Shown: one piece after another, positions 35,361 through 47,917 of the stretch
How positions within the stretch are numbered: position 1 is the first letter of the stretch
Layout of the letters: each line of letters starts with the position of its first letter
NCBI GenBank assembly: GCA_032622095.1
Contig: CP136063.1
Span: forward strand, 266,285,426-266,349,425
Direction of reading: 5' to 3'
DNA length: 64,000 nt
Source: Siphonodentalium dalli
Taxonomy: Eukaryota; Mollusca; Scaphopoda; Gadilida; Siphonodentaliidae
Notes under the pieces: generated by a model
Databases searched by the model: none
What the model saw: the letters and a program-made list of their open reading frames with translations, nothing else
What the model was told of the DNA's origin: nothing
Translations under genes and position numbers: made by a program

Positions 35361-36452
35361 TAACGCGTCACTTTGACGTTACATACGTTAACGGTCCTGT
35401 ACGACACATTTAACTTACTAGAATCTAATGAACTTCGTACAAGTAATTCAAATTCTCACATGGAAAGCATGATAAAATCGTTACATGACTCAAAGTTGCC
35501 GGCTACGGTGACACCTATCTGGCAACAATTCGCCCTGTAACTTATAATACGTACTCGCTGTGTGTGTACCTTTTTGCAGGATGTATGTATTCGCGGATGT
35601 CTCATTGTTGCAGTATGTTACATTTATGACCGCGTTATTTGCTTTCGATGTTTAGGTATGAACAATGGCTGGGCTACTCTTGAATATTTTTTACGGGAAC
35701 ACAATGCATAGCAACATTGCTGAAGTATGCAGACTAGAAAGGTCGTATTGCGAAGTATCGGGGTATATTTATTCCGATTAGTATATTTTGGTCCGTATTT
35801 ATGTGGCTTTCCGGTGTGGTGAATGAGAAAGCTTCGGTGATAAGATACAGTTGTAATAATTTGAAGGATTAGTTGTTTAACGGAATTCGTGAAACTTTTA
35901 AGGAATTATGAATAATTAGTCTCCAATAATCGAAAGCCATGGATTCTCTCAACCATTTAGTTGTTTTAATAATAGTTGGTGAATGAAACCTTGTCAGAAG
36001 GTATTGATAATGAGTCTCGAGAGTATTTGTAAACCATTCAGTGTTCAACCGCTGTAGATCGGTAATTGTTTTTTTTAATATGTTCATCGGAACAAGTACT
36101 TTTCTTTGCGTACTTGAATGGACTAAATGTGTTTAGAAACATACTCGGTATTTGCGTACTTCAACCATGTATAATGAAGATCGACAATTTTAGCCTGATT
36201 AGTATTTTGCATGTTACATCGTACACTATTCAGACCTCTATTTCAATAGCAGTTATAAAAAAATAACAAAGTAAAGATACAACTATATTTTATGTATGCC
36301 TAATAGCATATTGAGGTCGTCACCATTTCTGACTATGGTTTTCTTGTAAACACTGTGCATATGGTTAGTCTTGTAGACGGATGTTGTGGAGAAGTATTTC
36401 TCGGTTAGAGGCCTCAATGTGCATATATTTGAGGACATGGACGTTGTAGGTT
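35361..36452. other. Unassigned stretch
   Basis: Nothing firm. A 72-codon minus-strand frame at 35869-36087 has ordinary amino-acid composition but no recognised domain, splice context or homologous copy in the window. Confidence 0.25.
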
Positions 36453-37367
36453 ACGAATGTCGACTTGTGGTATAAAGCATGAACGTATTATGAATGTCGA
36501 CTTGTGGTATAAAGCATGAACGTATTACGAATGTCGACTTGTGTTATAAAGCATGAACGTATTACGAATGTCGACTTGTGGTATAAAGCATGAACGTATT
36601 ACGAATGTCGACTTGTGGTATAAAGCATGAACGTATTACGAATGTCGACTTGTGGTATAAAGCATGAACGTGTTACGAATGTCGACTTGTGGTATAAAGC
36701 ATGAACGTATTACGAATGTCGACTTGTGGTATAAAGCATGAACGTGTTACGAATGTCGACTTGTGGTATAAAGCATGAACGTAATCCGAATGTAGACTTG
36801 TGGTATAAAGCATGAACGTATTATGAATGTCGACTTGTGGTATAAAGCATGAACGTATTACGAATGTCGACTTGTGTTATAAAGCATGAACGTATTACGA
36901 ATGTCGACTTGTGGTATAAAGCATGAACGTGTTACGAATGTCGACTTGTGGTATAAAGCATGAACGTAATCCGAATGTCGACTTGTGGTATAAAGCATGA
37001 ACGTGTTACGAATGTCGACTTGTGGTATAAAGCATGAACGTGTTACGAATGTCGACTTGTGTTATAAAGCATGAACGTATTACGAATGTCGACTTGTGGT
37101 ATAAAGCATGAACGTGTTACGAATGTCGACTTGTGGTATAAAGCATGAACGTAATCCGAATGTCGATTTGTGGTATAAAGCATGAACGTATTACGAATGT
37201 CGACTTGTGGTATAAAGCATGAACATATTACGAATGTCGACTTGTGGTATAAAGCATGAACGTGTTACGAATGTCGACTTGTGGTATAAAGCATGAACGT
37301 AATCCGAATGTAGACTTGTGGTATAAAGCATGAACGTATTACGAATGTCGACTTGTAGTATAAAGTC
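36453..37367. repeat. 37-bp tandem array
   Basis: About 25 copies of a 37-bp unit with core gaatgtcgacttgtggtata then aagcatgaacgtattac. Each unit carries the palindrome gtcgac. Variants (gtattac, gtgttac, gtaatcc) recur in blocks, showing higher-order duplication. Confidence 0.96.
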
Positions 37368-37460
37368 CCAATTCGGAGAAGCAGATCGAGGTAGAACACA
37401 TATTCTGTGTTTTAACTTTAACTAGTGTGCTTTATAAGACACGAAAGTACACTTACTGCG

Positions 37461-37891
37461 GCTGAATAGGTCATTGTCGCATGGTTTGGAGCAAAAAGAC
37501 ACGCAGGATCTCTCAAACGGGCAAAAAGACACCCAGGGTGTTCCAAACGAGCAAAATGACACCCAGGATCTCAAAGTCTCACCAAACAACGGGAATTTTG
37601 TTTGGTGGTCTGCTATAATTAATATTATGATATCATTATTTGTTTGTGATCGGAGTGAAATATCAACGAAATTTAAATGGGCTTTGTGTCTGACTGGCAG
37701 CGCAGTTCCGTATCCTTGATAATTTGACCAATATTAATAGCAGACGACTAACACAATTCCCGTTATTTGGTGAGACTTTGAGATCCTGTGTGTCATTTTG
37801 CTTGTTTGTGACATCCTGGGTGTCTTTTTGCCCGTTTGGGAGATCCTGTGTGTCTTTTTGCTCGAAACCATGCGACAATGACCTATTCAGC
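37461..37891. mobile_element. Mutator-like foldback MITE with 9-bp target duplication
   Basis: Inverted ends gctgaataggtcattgtcgc, complementary at both edges, are flanked by a perfect 9-bp direct repeat cttactgcg (37452-37460 and 37892-37900). Each arm (about 140 bp) contains three copies of a roughly 33-bp repeat with gcaaaaagacac and ggatctc. No transposase. A 9-bp duplication fits Mutator-like elements; the superfamily is inferred from that alone. Confidence 0.85.
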
Positions 37892-38167
37892 CTTACTGCG
37901 TGGCTTGGTTGATTTCCTCTAGATATTTAAGAATTCGACACAGCCATTTTGTTTACCTCAAATGACCTTGGCAATGTTAATGAATTCCACACCCGGTGAC
38001 TTCGTCTATCTTCGGCGTTGAAAAAGCCGGAAACACCCGATCAAACGACCCGATAACGACACTCATTTAGAACATATCATATGTTTGCGATTGACGCTTT
38101 GGTCGTGACGCCATGTGAATTCACCAACGATCGATGCTACGTTTTTTTCTAAGTGAGCAGAACTCGC

Positions 38168-38544
38168 ATATGTGACCCGCCATATCAAATCCAGTCGTAA
38201 GTCGGGATTTTTTTTACCCTGTGCCAATGCATTCTCTTATATATTCTTTAACAATTTTATAATTTCACCCATACAGAGCCCCAGACAAACATGAGCAGAC
38301 GACACTCGTCTATATGCTTATATATATGTGTGGGGCTCCCTGCAGGGTAATGGATGTTTTTTATTTTATGTCCTAAAAATTGTGAGAAACATTTATTTAA
38401 AAAAATTTATAAAACATTGTTAGGCCAATGCATTCTCTTATATATGCGAGGCGACCTATGGTCGACTCGCATATATAAGAGAATGCATTGGCACAGGGTA
38501 AAAAATCCCGACTTACGACTGGATTTGATATGGCGGGTCACATA
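38168..38544. mobile_element. Paired-hairpin MITE, copy C, left hairpin deleted
   Basis: Same atatgtgacccgccatatc ends and agagccccagacaaac core as copy A. The right hairpin is intact (38425-38491), but only the first 20 bp of the left hairpin remain (from 38225) before the core, so most of the left arm was lost. Confidence 0.85.
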
Positions 38545-38563
38545 ATTATGGCGCGTCCATGTC

Positions 38564-38836
38564 TGCATGACTGCAAGCCTTGAAATAGTGAGCCTGTCAT
38601 TTGTAGAATGAGGTCCCCAGAGGGTGAATTTAGTGATGCTACCCCGCATATCGGGCTAGCATCACCAAATTCAACCTCTGGGAACCTCATTCTGCTGAGG
38701 TGTAAGCAGAATGAGGTCCCCAGAGGGTGAATTTGGTGATGCTAGCCCGCTATGCGGGGTATCATCACTAAATTCAACCTCTGGGGACCTCATTCTGCAA
38801 ATGACAGACACCATATTTCAAGGCTTGCATGACTGG
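38564..38836. mobile_element. Foldback element built of two internal hairpins
   Basis: Outer inverted ends tgcatgac..gcaagccttgaaat enclose two 89-bp hairpins (38605-38693 and 38708-38796). Each hairpin starts agaatgaggtccccagag and ends in the complement, and the second is close to the reverse complement of the first. A degraded single hairpin of the same family is at 51352-51441. Confidence 0.85.
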
Positions 38837-39061
38837 AGCTTCCTGAAATTTTGCGAAAACACTACCAATGCATTCGCTTAAACACGCGAGTCGCCCATAG
38901 GGAGCCTCACACATAAAAGAACCATTGGCCTAACAATATTTACCTTGTAAGCCAGTGCATTCTCTTATACCCCCCTTTCGGGGACTCGCACATACAAGAG
39001 AAGGCACTGGCACATGATCTCTAATACTGCACCAGCGTAGCTCCCATCATTAAAGGGTTAA
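38837..39061. mobile_element. Paired-hairpin MITE, copy D, degenerate (piggyBac-like right end)
   Basis: Two decayed hairpins are recognisable: caatgcattcgcttaa to ccattgg (about 38871-38937) and cagtgcattctcttatac to ggcactgg. The left outer part (gactggagcttcctgaa..ttttgcgaaaac) matches the right outer part of copy G. The right end is attaaagggttaa, a piggyBac-like TTAA edge. The left edge abuts the foldback at 38564-38836. Confidence 0.65.
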
Positions 39062-40499
39062 GGGTGGTAAAGTTGTTCACATCAGTGCCATCTTAATTTT
39101 AAAGTTTGCATTCTACCCTTGGTCTCGATGGGGTCACCCTCGGTAAACCATCTCATTCCACGCCGTATATATTAAGCTATCAAGGTTGACCTTAACCGAG
39201 CCGCTATAATTGGTCAGACTATCAAAATTTGCCGGACACGGATGTGAGTCTTTTGAGAACCTATATGTCCTAATGGAAATTATACGGTCTAGTGCTATCT
39301 CTTCCAGTTCAGGTGATCTGATGTGAAACGAAGGATTTGCTCACGGTAGCACGACCACATTATATTCGCCGCATCAGCAGCATGCGGAATAACCGCAATC
39401 AGAAATTATCGACAATAATCTAGAAATAAGGAAATTCCATTTTAGTCTTCTGTCTGGAGTGTAAAGATAACCTTGAACCTCCGAGACGTCCGACAGGGGG
39501 TGGGGTATATCCTATTTTTGGGTCAAAATTTTGAATTAGTTAGAAATTTCATGTCTGGTATTAGTTTGATATTTCGGACTACACAGGCTGAAAATGTTCT
39601 AGAAATTTCGTTTTCGAACCATTATTTACTATGAATTTTTCGTTTTCCTACTTTTGATCAAATCATATTGTATTAATAGTTGATAATTCCCAGCCCGAGG
39701 GGTCAATGTACATGGGGATTCCCGAACTTGGAGATTTTAATGTGTTCGCTGGGGTGCAGTTTTAAATTATACATTAGAGACCTCCCCCAAATCACACAAA
39801 TAGGCGAATTAATGCGCACACAGAAAAACCACCACCAGAAATCATCGACAATAGTCTATAAATTAGGAAATTATATAATATATATTATATAGCCTGGAGC
39901 TTAAAACTAAGTTTTACCCTACAAAATATAAGTTAAAGTGATGTGAAACACTCCGGTAGGGTGATCAAAGAGAAATTGAGAATAATCTTGCTCAAAATAG
40001 TTAATTGTTACGAATATTAATCCAAATTGACGATACATACCGCCATTTTTTATATATTAATTAAATGCAATGACTCGCGATGGCGAAATCATTTGTGATA
40101 GATTATCGCCGATAGTTGCGTCCCGAATCGAGATGTAAATATTTACAATTGGGCGTTGTTCAGACGATGTTTTCTATGGAGTGGTGTGGTCGATTTATTT
40201 GAAATGTTTGGGATGTTAGTAGAATGCTACATTTTCCAGGTTGGCATAGCACCTGAGCACTAACTTATCAATTTAACGCACCAGAATAAGTCCATAATAT
40301 GTCTTTAACAATTACATGATGTCTTTAACAATTACATGATGTCTTTCCGGACGCTCCTTTCCGCCATCTCAGGTAATCAACGATATCAACACCGCGCCAT
40401 TTCCGATTTCACATGGAAATAGCCACTCCCTAGATAGACACAATATCTGCCGGACTATTTCAATAACGTGATTGATCATGTACATACCACCACGAACGT
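39062..40499. other. Mostly unassigned; two small direct repeats
   Basis: A roughly 40-bp sequence (cagaaattatcgacaata) near 39400 recurs near 39838, and a 22-bp sequence (gtctttaacaattacatgat) is tandem near 40301-40350. Nothing else is supported. Confidence 0.5.
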
Positions 40500-43400
40500 T
40501 GGTGAGCATCCGATAGAGGAGGTCCATCTATAAGTGGTGAGCATCCGATAGAGGAGGTCCATCTATAAGTGGTGAGCATCCGATAGAGGAGGTCCATCTA
40601 TAAGTGGTGAGCATCCGATAGAGGAGGTCCATCTATAAGTGGTGAGCATCCGATAGAGGTGGTCCATCTATAAGTGGTGAGCATCCGATAGAGGAGGTCC
40701 ATCTATAAGTGGTGATCATCCGATAGAGGAGGTCCATCTATGAGTGGTGAGAATCCGATAGAGGAGATCCATCTATAAGTGGTGAGAATCCGATAGAGGT
40801 CCATCTATAAGTGGTGAGCATCCGATAGAGGAGGTCCATCTATAAGTGGTGAGAATCCGATAGAGGCCCATCTATAAGTGGTGAGCATCCGATAGAGGAG
40901 GTCCATCTATAAGAGGTGACCATCCGATAGAGGAGGTCCATCTATAAGTGGTGAGCATCCGATAGAGGAGGTTCATCTATAAGAGGTGAGCATCCGATAG
41001 AGGAGGTCCATCTATAAGTGGTGAGCATCCGATAGAGGAGGTCCATCTATAAGTGGTGAGCATCCGATAGAGGAGGTCCATCTATAAGTGGTGAGCATCC
41101 GATAGAGGAGGTCCATATATAAGAGGTGACCATCCGATAGAGGAGGTCCATCTATAAGTGGTGAGAATCCGATAGAGGAGATCCATCTATAAGTGGTGAG
41201 AATCCGATAGAGGAGATCCATCTATAAGTGGTGAGAATCCGATAGTGGAGATCCATCTATGAGTGATGAGCATCCGATAGAGGAGGTCCATCTATGAGTG
41301 ATGAGCATCCGATAGAGGAGGTCCATCTATGAGTGATGAGCATCCGATAGAGGAGGTCCATCTATAAGAGGTGAGCATCCGATAGAGGAGGTCCATCTAT
41401 AAGAGGTGAGCATCCGATAGAGGAGGTCCATCTATAAGAGGTGAGAATCCGATAGAGGAGGTTCATCTATAAGAGGTGAGCATCCGATAGAGGAGGTCCA
41501 TCTATGAGTGGTGAGCATCCGATAGAGGAGGTCCATATATAAGAGGTGACCATCCGATAGATGAGGTCCATCTATGAGTGATGAGCATCCGATAGAGGAG
41601 GTCCATCTATAAGAGGTGACCATCCGATAGATGAGGTCCATCTATGAGTGATGAGCATCCGATAGAGGAGGCCCATCTATAAGTGGTGAGCATCCGATAG
41701 AGGAGGTCCATCTATGAGTGATGAGCATCCGATAGAGGAGGTCCATATATAAGAGGTGACCATCCGATAGATGAGGTCCATCTATGAGTGATGAGCATCC
41801 GATAGAGGAGGTTCATCTATAAGTGGTGACCATCCGATAGAGGAGGTCCATCTATAAGTGGTGAGCATCCGATAGAGGAGGTCCATCTATAAGTGGTGAG
41901 CATCCGATAGAGGAGGTCCATCTATAAGTGGTGAGAATCCGATAGAGGAGGTCCATCTATAAGTGGTGAGCATCCGAAAGAGGAGGTCCATCTATAAGTG
42001 GTGAGCATCCGATAGAGGAGGTCCATCTATAAGTGGTGAGCATGCGATAGAGGAGGTCCAACTATAAGAGGTGAGCATCCGATAGAGGAGGTCCATCTAT
42101 AAGTGGTGAGCATCCGATAGAGGAGGTCCATCTATAAGTGGTGAGCATCCGATAGAGGAGGTCCATCTATGAGTGATGAGCATCCGATAGAGGAGGTCCA
42201 TATATAAGAGGTGACCATCCGATAGATGAGGTCCATCTATGAGTGATGAGCATCCGATAGAGGAGGTTCATCTATAAGTGGTGACCATCCGATAGAGGAG
42301 GTCCATCTATAAGTGGTGAGCATCCGATAGAGGAGGTCCATCTATAAGTGGTGAGCATCCGATAGAGGAGGTCCATCTATGAGTGATGAGCATCCGATAG
42401 AGGAGGTCCATATATAAGAGGTGACCATCCGATAGATGAGGTCCATCTATGAGTGATGAGCATCCGATAGAGGAGGTTCATCTATAAGTGGTGACCATCC
42501 GATAGAGGAGGTCCATCTATAAGTGGTGAGCATCCGATAGAGGAGGTCCATCTATAAGTGGTGAGCATCCGATAGAGGAGGTCCATCTATGAGTGATGAG
42601 CATCCGATAGAGGAGGTCCATATATAAGAGGTGACCATCCGATAGAGGAGGTCCAACTATAAGAGGTGAGCATCCGATAGAGGAGGTCCATCTATAAGTG
42701 GTCAGCATCCGATAGAGGAGGTCCAACTATAAGAGGTGAGCATCCGATAGAGGAAGTCCATCTATAAGTGGTGAGCATCCGATAGATGTGGTCCATCTAT
42801 GAGTGATGAGCATCCGATAGAGGAGGTTCATCTATAAGTGGTGACCATCCGATAGAGGAGGTCCATCTATAAGTGGTGAGCATCCGATAGAGGAGGTCCA
42901 TCTATGAGTGATGAGCATCCGATAGAGGAGGTCCATCTATAAGTGGTGAGCATCCGATAGAGGAGGTCCATCTATAAGAGGTGAGAATCCGATAGAGGAG
43001 GTCCATCTATAAGTGGTGACCATCCGATAGAGGAGGTCCAACTATGAGAGGTGAGCATCCGATAGAGGAAGTCCATCTATAAGTGGTGAGCATCCGATAT
43101 ATGAGGTCCATCTATGAGTGATGAGCATCCGATAGAGGAGGTTCATCTATAAGTGGTGACCATCCGATAGAGGAGGTCCATCTATAAGTGGTGAGCATCC
43201 GATAGAGGAGGTCCATCTATAAGTGGTGAGCATCCGATAGAGGAGGTCTATCTATAAGTGGTGAGCATCCGATAGAGGAGGTCCATCTATAAGAGGTGAG
43301 AATCCGATAGAGGAGGTCCATCTATAAGTGATGAGCATCCGATAGAGGAGGTCCATCTATAAGAGGTGACCATCCGATAGAGGAGATCCATCTATAAGAG

Positions 43401-44952
43401 GTGACCATCCGATAGAGGAGGTCCAAATATAAGTGGTGAGCATCCGATAGAGGAGGTCCATCTATAAGTGGTGAGCATCCGATAGAGGAGATCCATCTAT
43501 AAGTGGTGAGCATCCGATAGAGGAGGTCCATCTATAAGAGGTGACCATCCGATAGAGGAGGTCCATCTATAAGAGGTGACCATCCGATAGAGGAGGTCCA
43601 TCTATGAGTGATGAGCATCCGATAGAGGAGGTCCATCTATAAGAGGTAACCATCCGATAGAGGAGGTCCATCTATAAGTGGTGAGCATCCGATACAGGAG
43701 GTCCATCTATAAGAGGTGACCATCCGATAGAGGAGGTCCATCTATAAGAGGTGAGCATCCGATAGAGGAGATCCAACTATAAGTGGTGAGAATCCGATAG
43801 AGGAGATCCATCTATAAGTGGTGAGAATCCGATAGAGGAGATCCAACTATAAGTGGTGAGAATCCGATAGAGGAGATCCATCTATAAGTGGTGAGCATCC
43901 GATAGAGGAGGTCCATCTATGAGTGGTGAGCATCCGATAGAGGAGATCCATCTATAAGTGGTGAGAATCCGATAGAGGCCCATCTATAAGTGGTGAGCAT
44001 CCGATAGAGGAGGTCCATCTATAAGTGGTGAGAATCCGATAGAGGCTCATCTATGAGTGATGAGCATCCGATAGAGGAGGTCCATCTATAAGAGGTGACC
44101 ATCCGATAGAGGAGGTCCATCTATAAGTGGTGAGCATCCGATAGAGGAGGTTCATCTATAAGAGGTGAGAATCCGATAGAGGAGATCCATCTATAAGTGG
44201 TTAGCATCCGATAGAGGAGGTCCATCTATAAGTGGTGAGCATCCGATAGAGGAGGTCCAACTATAAGAGGTGACCATCCGATAGAGGAGGTCCATCTATA
44301 AGTGGTGAGCATCCGATAGAGGATGTCCATCTATAAGTGGTGAGCATCCGATAGAGGAGGTCCATCTATAAGTGGTGAGAATCCGATACAGGAGATCCAT
44401 CTATAAGTGGTGAGAATCCGATACAGGCCCATCTATAAGTGGTGAGCATCCGATAGAGGAGGTCCATCTATGAGTGATGAGCATCCGATAGAGGAGGTCC
44501 ATCTATGAGTGGTGAGAATCCAATAGAGGAGATCCATCTATAAGTGGTGATAATCCGATAGAGGCCCATCTATAAGTGGTGAGCATCCGATAGAGGAGGT
44601 TCATCTATAAGTGGTGAGCATCCGATAGAGGAGGTCGTGACCATCCGATAGAGGAGGTCCATCTATAAGTGGTGAGCATCCGATAGAGGAGGTCCAACTA
44701 TAAGTGGTGAGCATCCGATAGAGGAGGTCCATCTTTAAGAGGTGAGCATCCGAAAGAGGAGGTCCATCTATAAGAGGTGAGCATCCGGTAGAGGAGGTCC
44801 ATCTATGAGTGGTGAGCATCCGATAGAGGAGGTCCATCTATAAGTGGTGAGCATCCGATAGAGGATGTCCATCTATAAGAGGTGAGCATCCGATAGAGGA
44901 GGTCCATCTATAAGTGGTGAGCATCCGATAGAGGAGGTCCATCTATAAGTGG
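40500..44952. repeat. 35-bp satellite array (second block)
   Basis: About 127 copies of the same 35-bp unit as 1-7050, same orientation. It begins ggtgagcatccg at 40500 and ends within a unit at 44952. Variant mix differs from the first block (more accatccgatag and aagaggtg units), and shortened units occur near 40790, 40865, 43975 and 44640. Local higher-order copies are visible around 42160-42600. Confidence 0.97.
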
Positions 44953-45703
44953 CTAGCACTTGTCCTCCAATCCTGTCCCGTATTATTTGGTAAATAAATA
45001 GAGAATAATCACTTGATTGAACTGCATTCCGCTCGAGTGTTTGGGGAAATAGTCCCTGCCTCAAATGATTTATTTCACGTCACCAGTTGAATCAAATGAT
45101 TATTCTGTTTATTATATTCCACTATAAACATCTGATTTACCAGAAATCTCAATAATACCGCCACCATACCCATGACGCATAAATTGCTAGTTAATGTGAC
45201 ATAATTAAGTTATTTTATGAAATTGATTCTTCATGATTCAAAAACTGTTTGATGTGTCGTGAATGGGGGGGGGTGGAAGTGGGTCCCACATCTATACAAC
45301 AGTTGCTGCTAACTGTCATTAAAAGTTTTTAAAAACCTCTCAAAAAGCAATTTTATCATTCATATTGTGTGTATATGCTTCTATTTACATTGGCCGTGTG
45401 TATTAAACTAAATCATTTTCGATTGGTCAACTATCAATTGGTTCATGCCTAGCATATCCCAATAAATCACAATAATACACAATTAAGTCATATTTTCTTG
45501 ACATAGATGAATAATTAATAGATCGATATTTCACAGGCAGATTATTGTCTAACTCCTAATGTTGCATGGTATTATATCCAAACTGCAGGCAGATTTCAGT
45601 AGAAGCTGATTAGCCGGAGTTCATAAAACAAATAAATCAGAATTTTTCATGCTAACTGAAGCAAGCACGTCGGAAGCAATGAACACTCATACTGAGTGCC
45701 TCC
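44953..45703. other. Unassigned AT-rich stretch
   Basis: No feature can be supported. Confidence 0.3.
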
Positions 45704-46103
45704 TTAACCCTTTACCCAACAGAAGGGCCCTGTGCCAATGCATTCTCTTATATATGCGAGTCGACCATAGGTCGCCTCGCATATATAAGAGAATGCATTG
45801 GCTTAACACATTAAAAATTATAAAATTGTTAAAGAATGTAAGAAAAAATGGTAAAAAGTGATAATTTTTTTTTTTTTTTAGGCCAATGCATTCTCTTATA
45901 TATGCGAGGCGACCTATGGTCGACTCGCATATATAAGAGAATGCATTGGCACAGGGCATAACTGTAACCATCACAATGTGGTCAATGAGCCGGTTCCAAT
46001 GATACCCATATGTGTATGGTTCTATTGAGACAGACCGAAGATATTTTAGGCTGTTGAAGCTTTATTTGGCCGGTTTTGGCCGGTTTGTTGGGTAAAGGGT
46101 TAA
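45704..46103. mobile_element. piggyBac-like MITE carrying the paired hairpins, copy E
   Basis: A close copy of 29711-30109: TTAA edges, ends ccctttacccaaca and complement, hairpins at 45735-45801 and 45883-45949, and the same asymmetric right part. The poly-T in the core is longer than in copy B. Two near-identical copies 16 kb apart indicate recent mobility. Confidence 0.88.
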
Positions 46104-46925
46104 CTATAAGAAATGAATGTAGGCGTGTTGTGTTTTATTGCGGGGTATAGCCCTGTTGCCATTTGGAGAACAGTAGTGATTCACACATTGTGCCTAACGG
46201 CCACGGCGCTATACCTTTCAATAAAACACACTCAGTCTACATTAATTTCTCAAATAAAGCCCATAGCCGTGTGCAGCGATCTGGCTGAAACATTGTCAGT
46301 GTATGAACCTAGACCAAAAGCTGAAACACGATCAACAGCCTATATATAGAAACGAATATCGAAGATTATTGAAGACTGGCGAATCGAGAATAAGACTCAG
46401 TGGGGTTGTGCCACTCGCAAACCAATAGAAGAATGGTGTGTCGCTGGTTAGAACCAAAGACCAAACATGAAAATTAACAAGATTCCATTAAGAGCAACAT
46501 CAGAAACTGTTGTATTCTTTCGTGGAGCTGTGTGGTCTAGACAAGGTCTCACATCCGGGCCACAAATAATCGCATTGGTTGTTTCATTTGGGACCAAAGT
46601 TTTATATATACCAAACCACTGTATCGCATAGTAAGGACTTATTTTGAAATCCTAAAGGTTTTGATGACAAGTCGAAGCCATAACGTTAATTGAGCAGCCA
46701 ACAAAGGATGTGTGTTTATGTGCTTTCTGAAGAAAATGAAAGCGGCAATCGATGAAAGCCTGCCAAATCCCGCGTGATTTAATGTGATGGGATTCCAAGG
46801 TGCTTAGTGAAGTATAAATAACCCCTCTTTGGTCAGGGTCTCAGTAGTCTTAGGATACAGCCTTGATTTATTCCTTCGGCCAAACCAAATTTTATGTTTC
46901 TCAGACGACTTCTCCCTGATAACAA
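46104..46925. other. Unassigned stretch
   Basis: A 78-codon plus-strand frame at 46113-46349 begins just outside the MITE and has a hydrophobic start, but there is no domain or splice support. Confidence 0.25.
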
Positions 46926-47394
46926 ATATGTGACCCGCCATATCAAATCCAGTCGGAAGTCGGGATTTTTTTACTCTGTGCCAATGCATTCTCTTATATA
47001 TGCGAGTCGACCATAGGTCGCCTAGCATATATAAGAGAATGCATTGGCTTAACAATTTTTTATCATGTTTTTTAAATAAATGTTTCTTACAATTTTTAGG
47101 ACATAAAATAAAAAAAACATCCTGCAGGGAGCCCCACACATGTCACACATATATAGAAGCACATAGAAGAGTGTCGTCTGGTTATGTTTGTCTGGGGCTC
47201 TGTATGGGTGAAATTATAAAATTGTTAAAGAATACAAGAACAAATTATTAAAATTGTAAAAAATTGTCAGGCCAATGCATTCTCCTATATATGCGAGGCG
47301 ACCTATGGTCGACTCGCATATATAAGAGAATGCATTGGCACAGGGTAAAAACAATCCCGACTTCCGACTGGATTTGATATGGCGGGTCACATAT
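46926..47394. mobile_element. Paired-hairpin MITE, copy F (core inverted relative to A and C)
   Basis: Ends atatgtgacccgccatatc and complement; hairpins at 46981-47047 and 47272-47338. The asymmetric core is the reverse complement of that in A and C (tggggctctgtatgggtg), as expected for insertion in the other orientation. Confidence 0.88.
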
Positions 47395-47696
47395 GCCCAC
47401 TTGTGCTTTTGCCAACCAAAAATGAAAATGGACGAATAACTGACCATTGATTTTGCTGGACGCATTTAACTTGTATTTGCATTTATTTCTGATATTGGCA
47501 TTGGCACTTTTGATAATGAAAAGTCATTTTTAGGACCCATTAATGTTTATATATTTCGGAGTAAACCTATATAATCCTGCCTGCTGGAATATTTTGGTTG
47601 GAAAAAGTGGTAATAGAAAACTTCCTGTCGGGTAACTTTGTTGATAGAAAACAAATATAAAAATCTGCCTGCCTGCCATCTTATCATTGAAACAGA

Positions 47697-47917
47697 TAAT
47701 CAACTTTATGCTGCCTTGTTGTGATCATATCACGTTCATTGTAATCAAAGCCTGTGGAAATTTACAAGAAATATCATTATTAAGGTACTTCGTAGCTCAA
47801 GAAGGAACTTTCGATAATTTGTTGAAATGTGATGAAATTGACGTCCATCATCCACGAATGCCTCAGTCAATTAAGCGAAAACTAGCGTTATATTTTGGAC
47901 ATACAGTCGACTCTTAA
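47697..47917 (+). other. Candidate terminal exon, unrecognised
   Basis: After an acceptor-like attgaaacag at 47687-47696, a frame of about 73 codons runs INFMLPCCDHITFIVIKACG, later LLRYFVAQEGTFDNLLK and HPRMPQSIKRKLALYFG, to a TAA at 47915-47917. Composition looks protein-like and there is no repeat nearby. No upstream exon was found, so this may be chance or part of a gene beyond the repeats. Function unknown. Confidence 0.25.

Noticed and set aside
37474-37912. Similar short proteins on both strands (DTQDL repeats)
   Set aside because: They are mirror images from the inverted arms of the foldback MITE.
45649-45974. Frames across the paired-hairpin MITE on both strands
   Set aside because: They read through the hairpin stems and occur identically in each MITE copy (also near 29.8, 38.4 and 47.1 kb).
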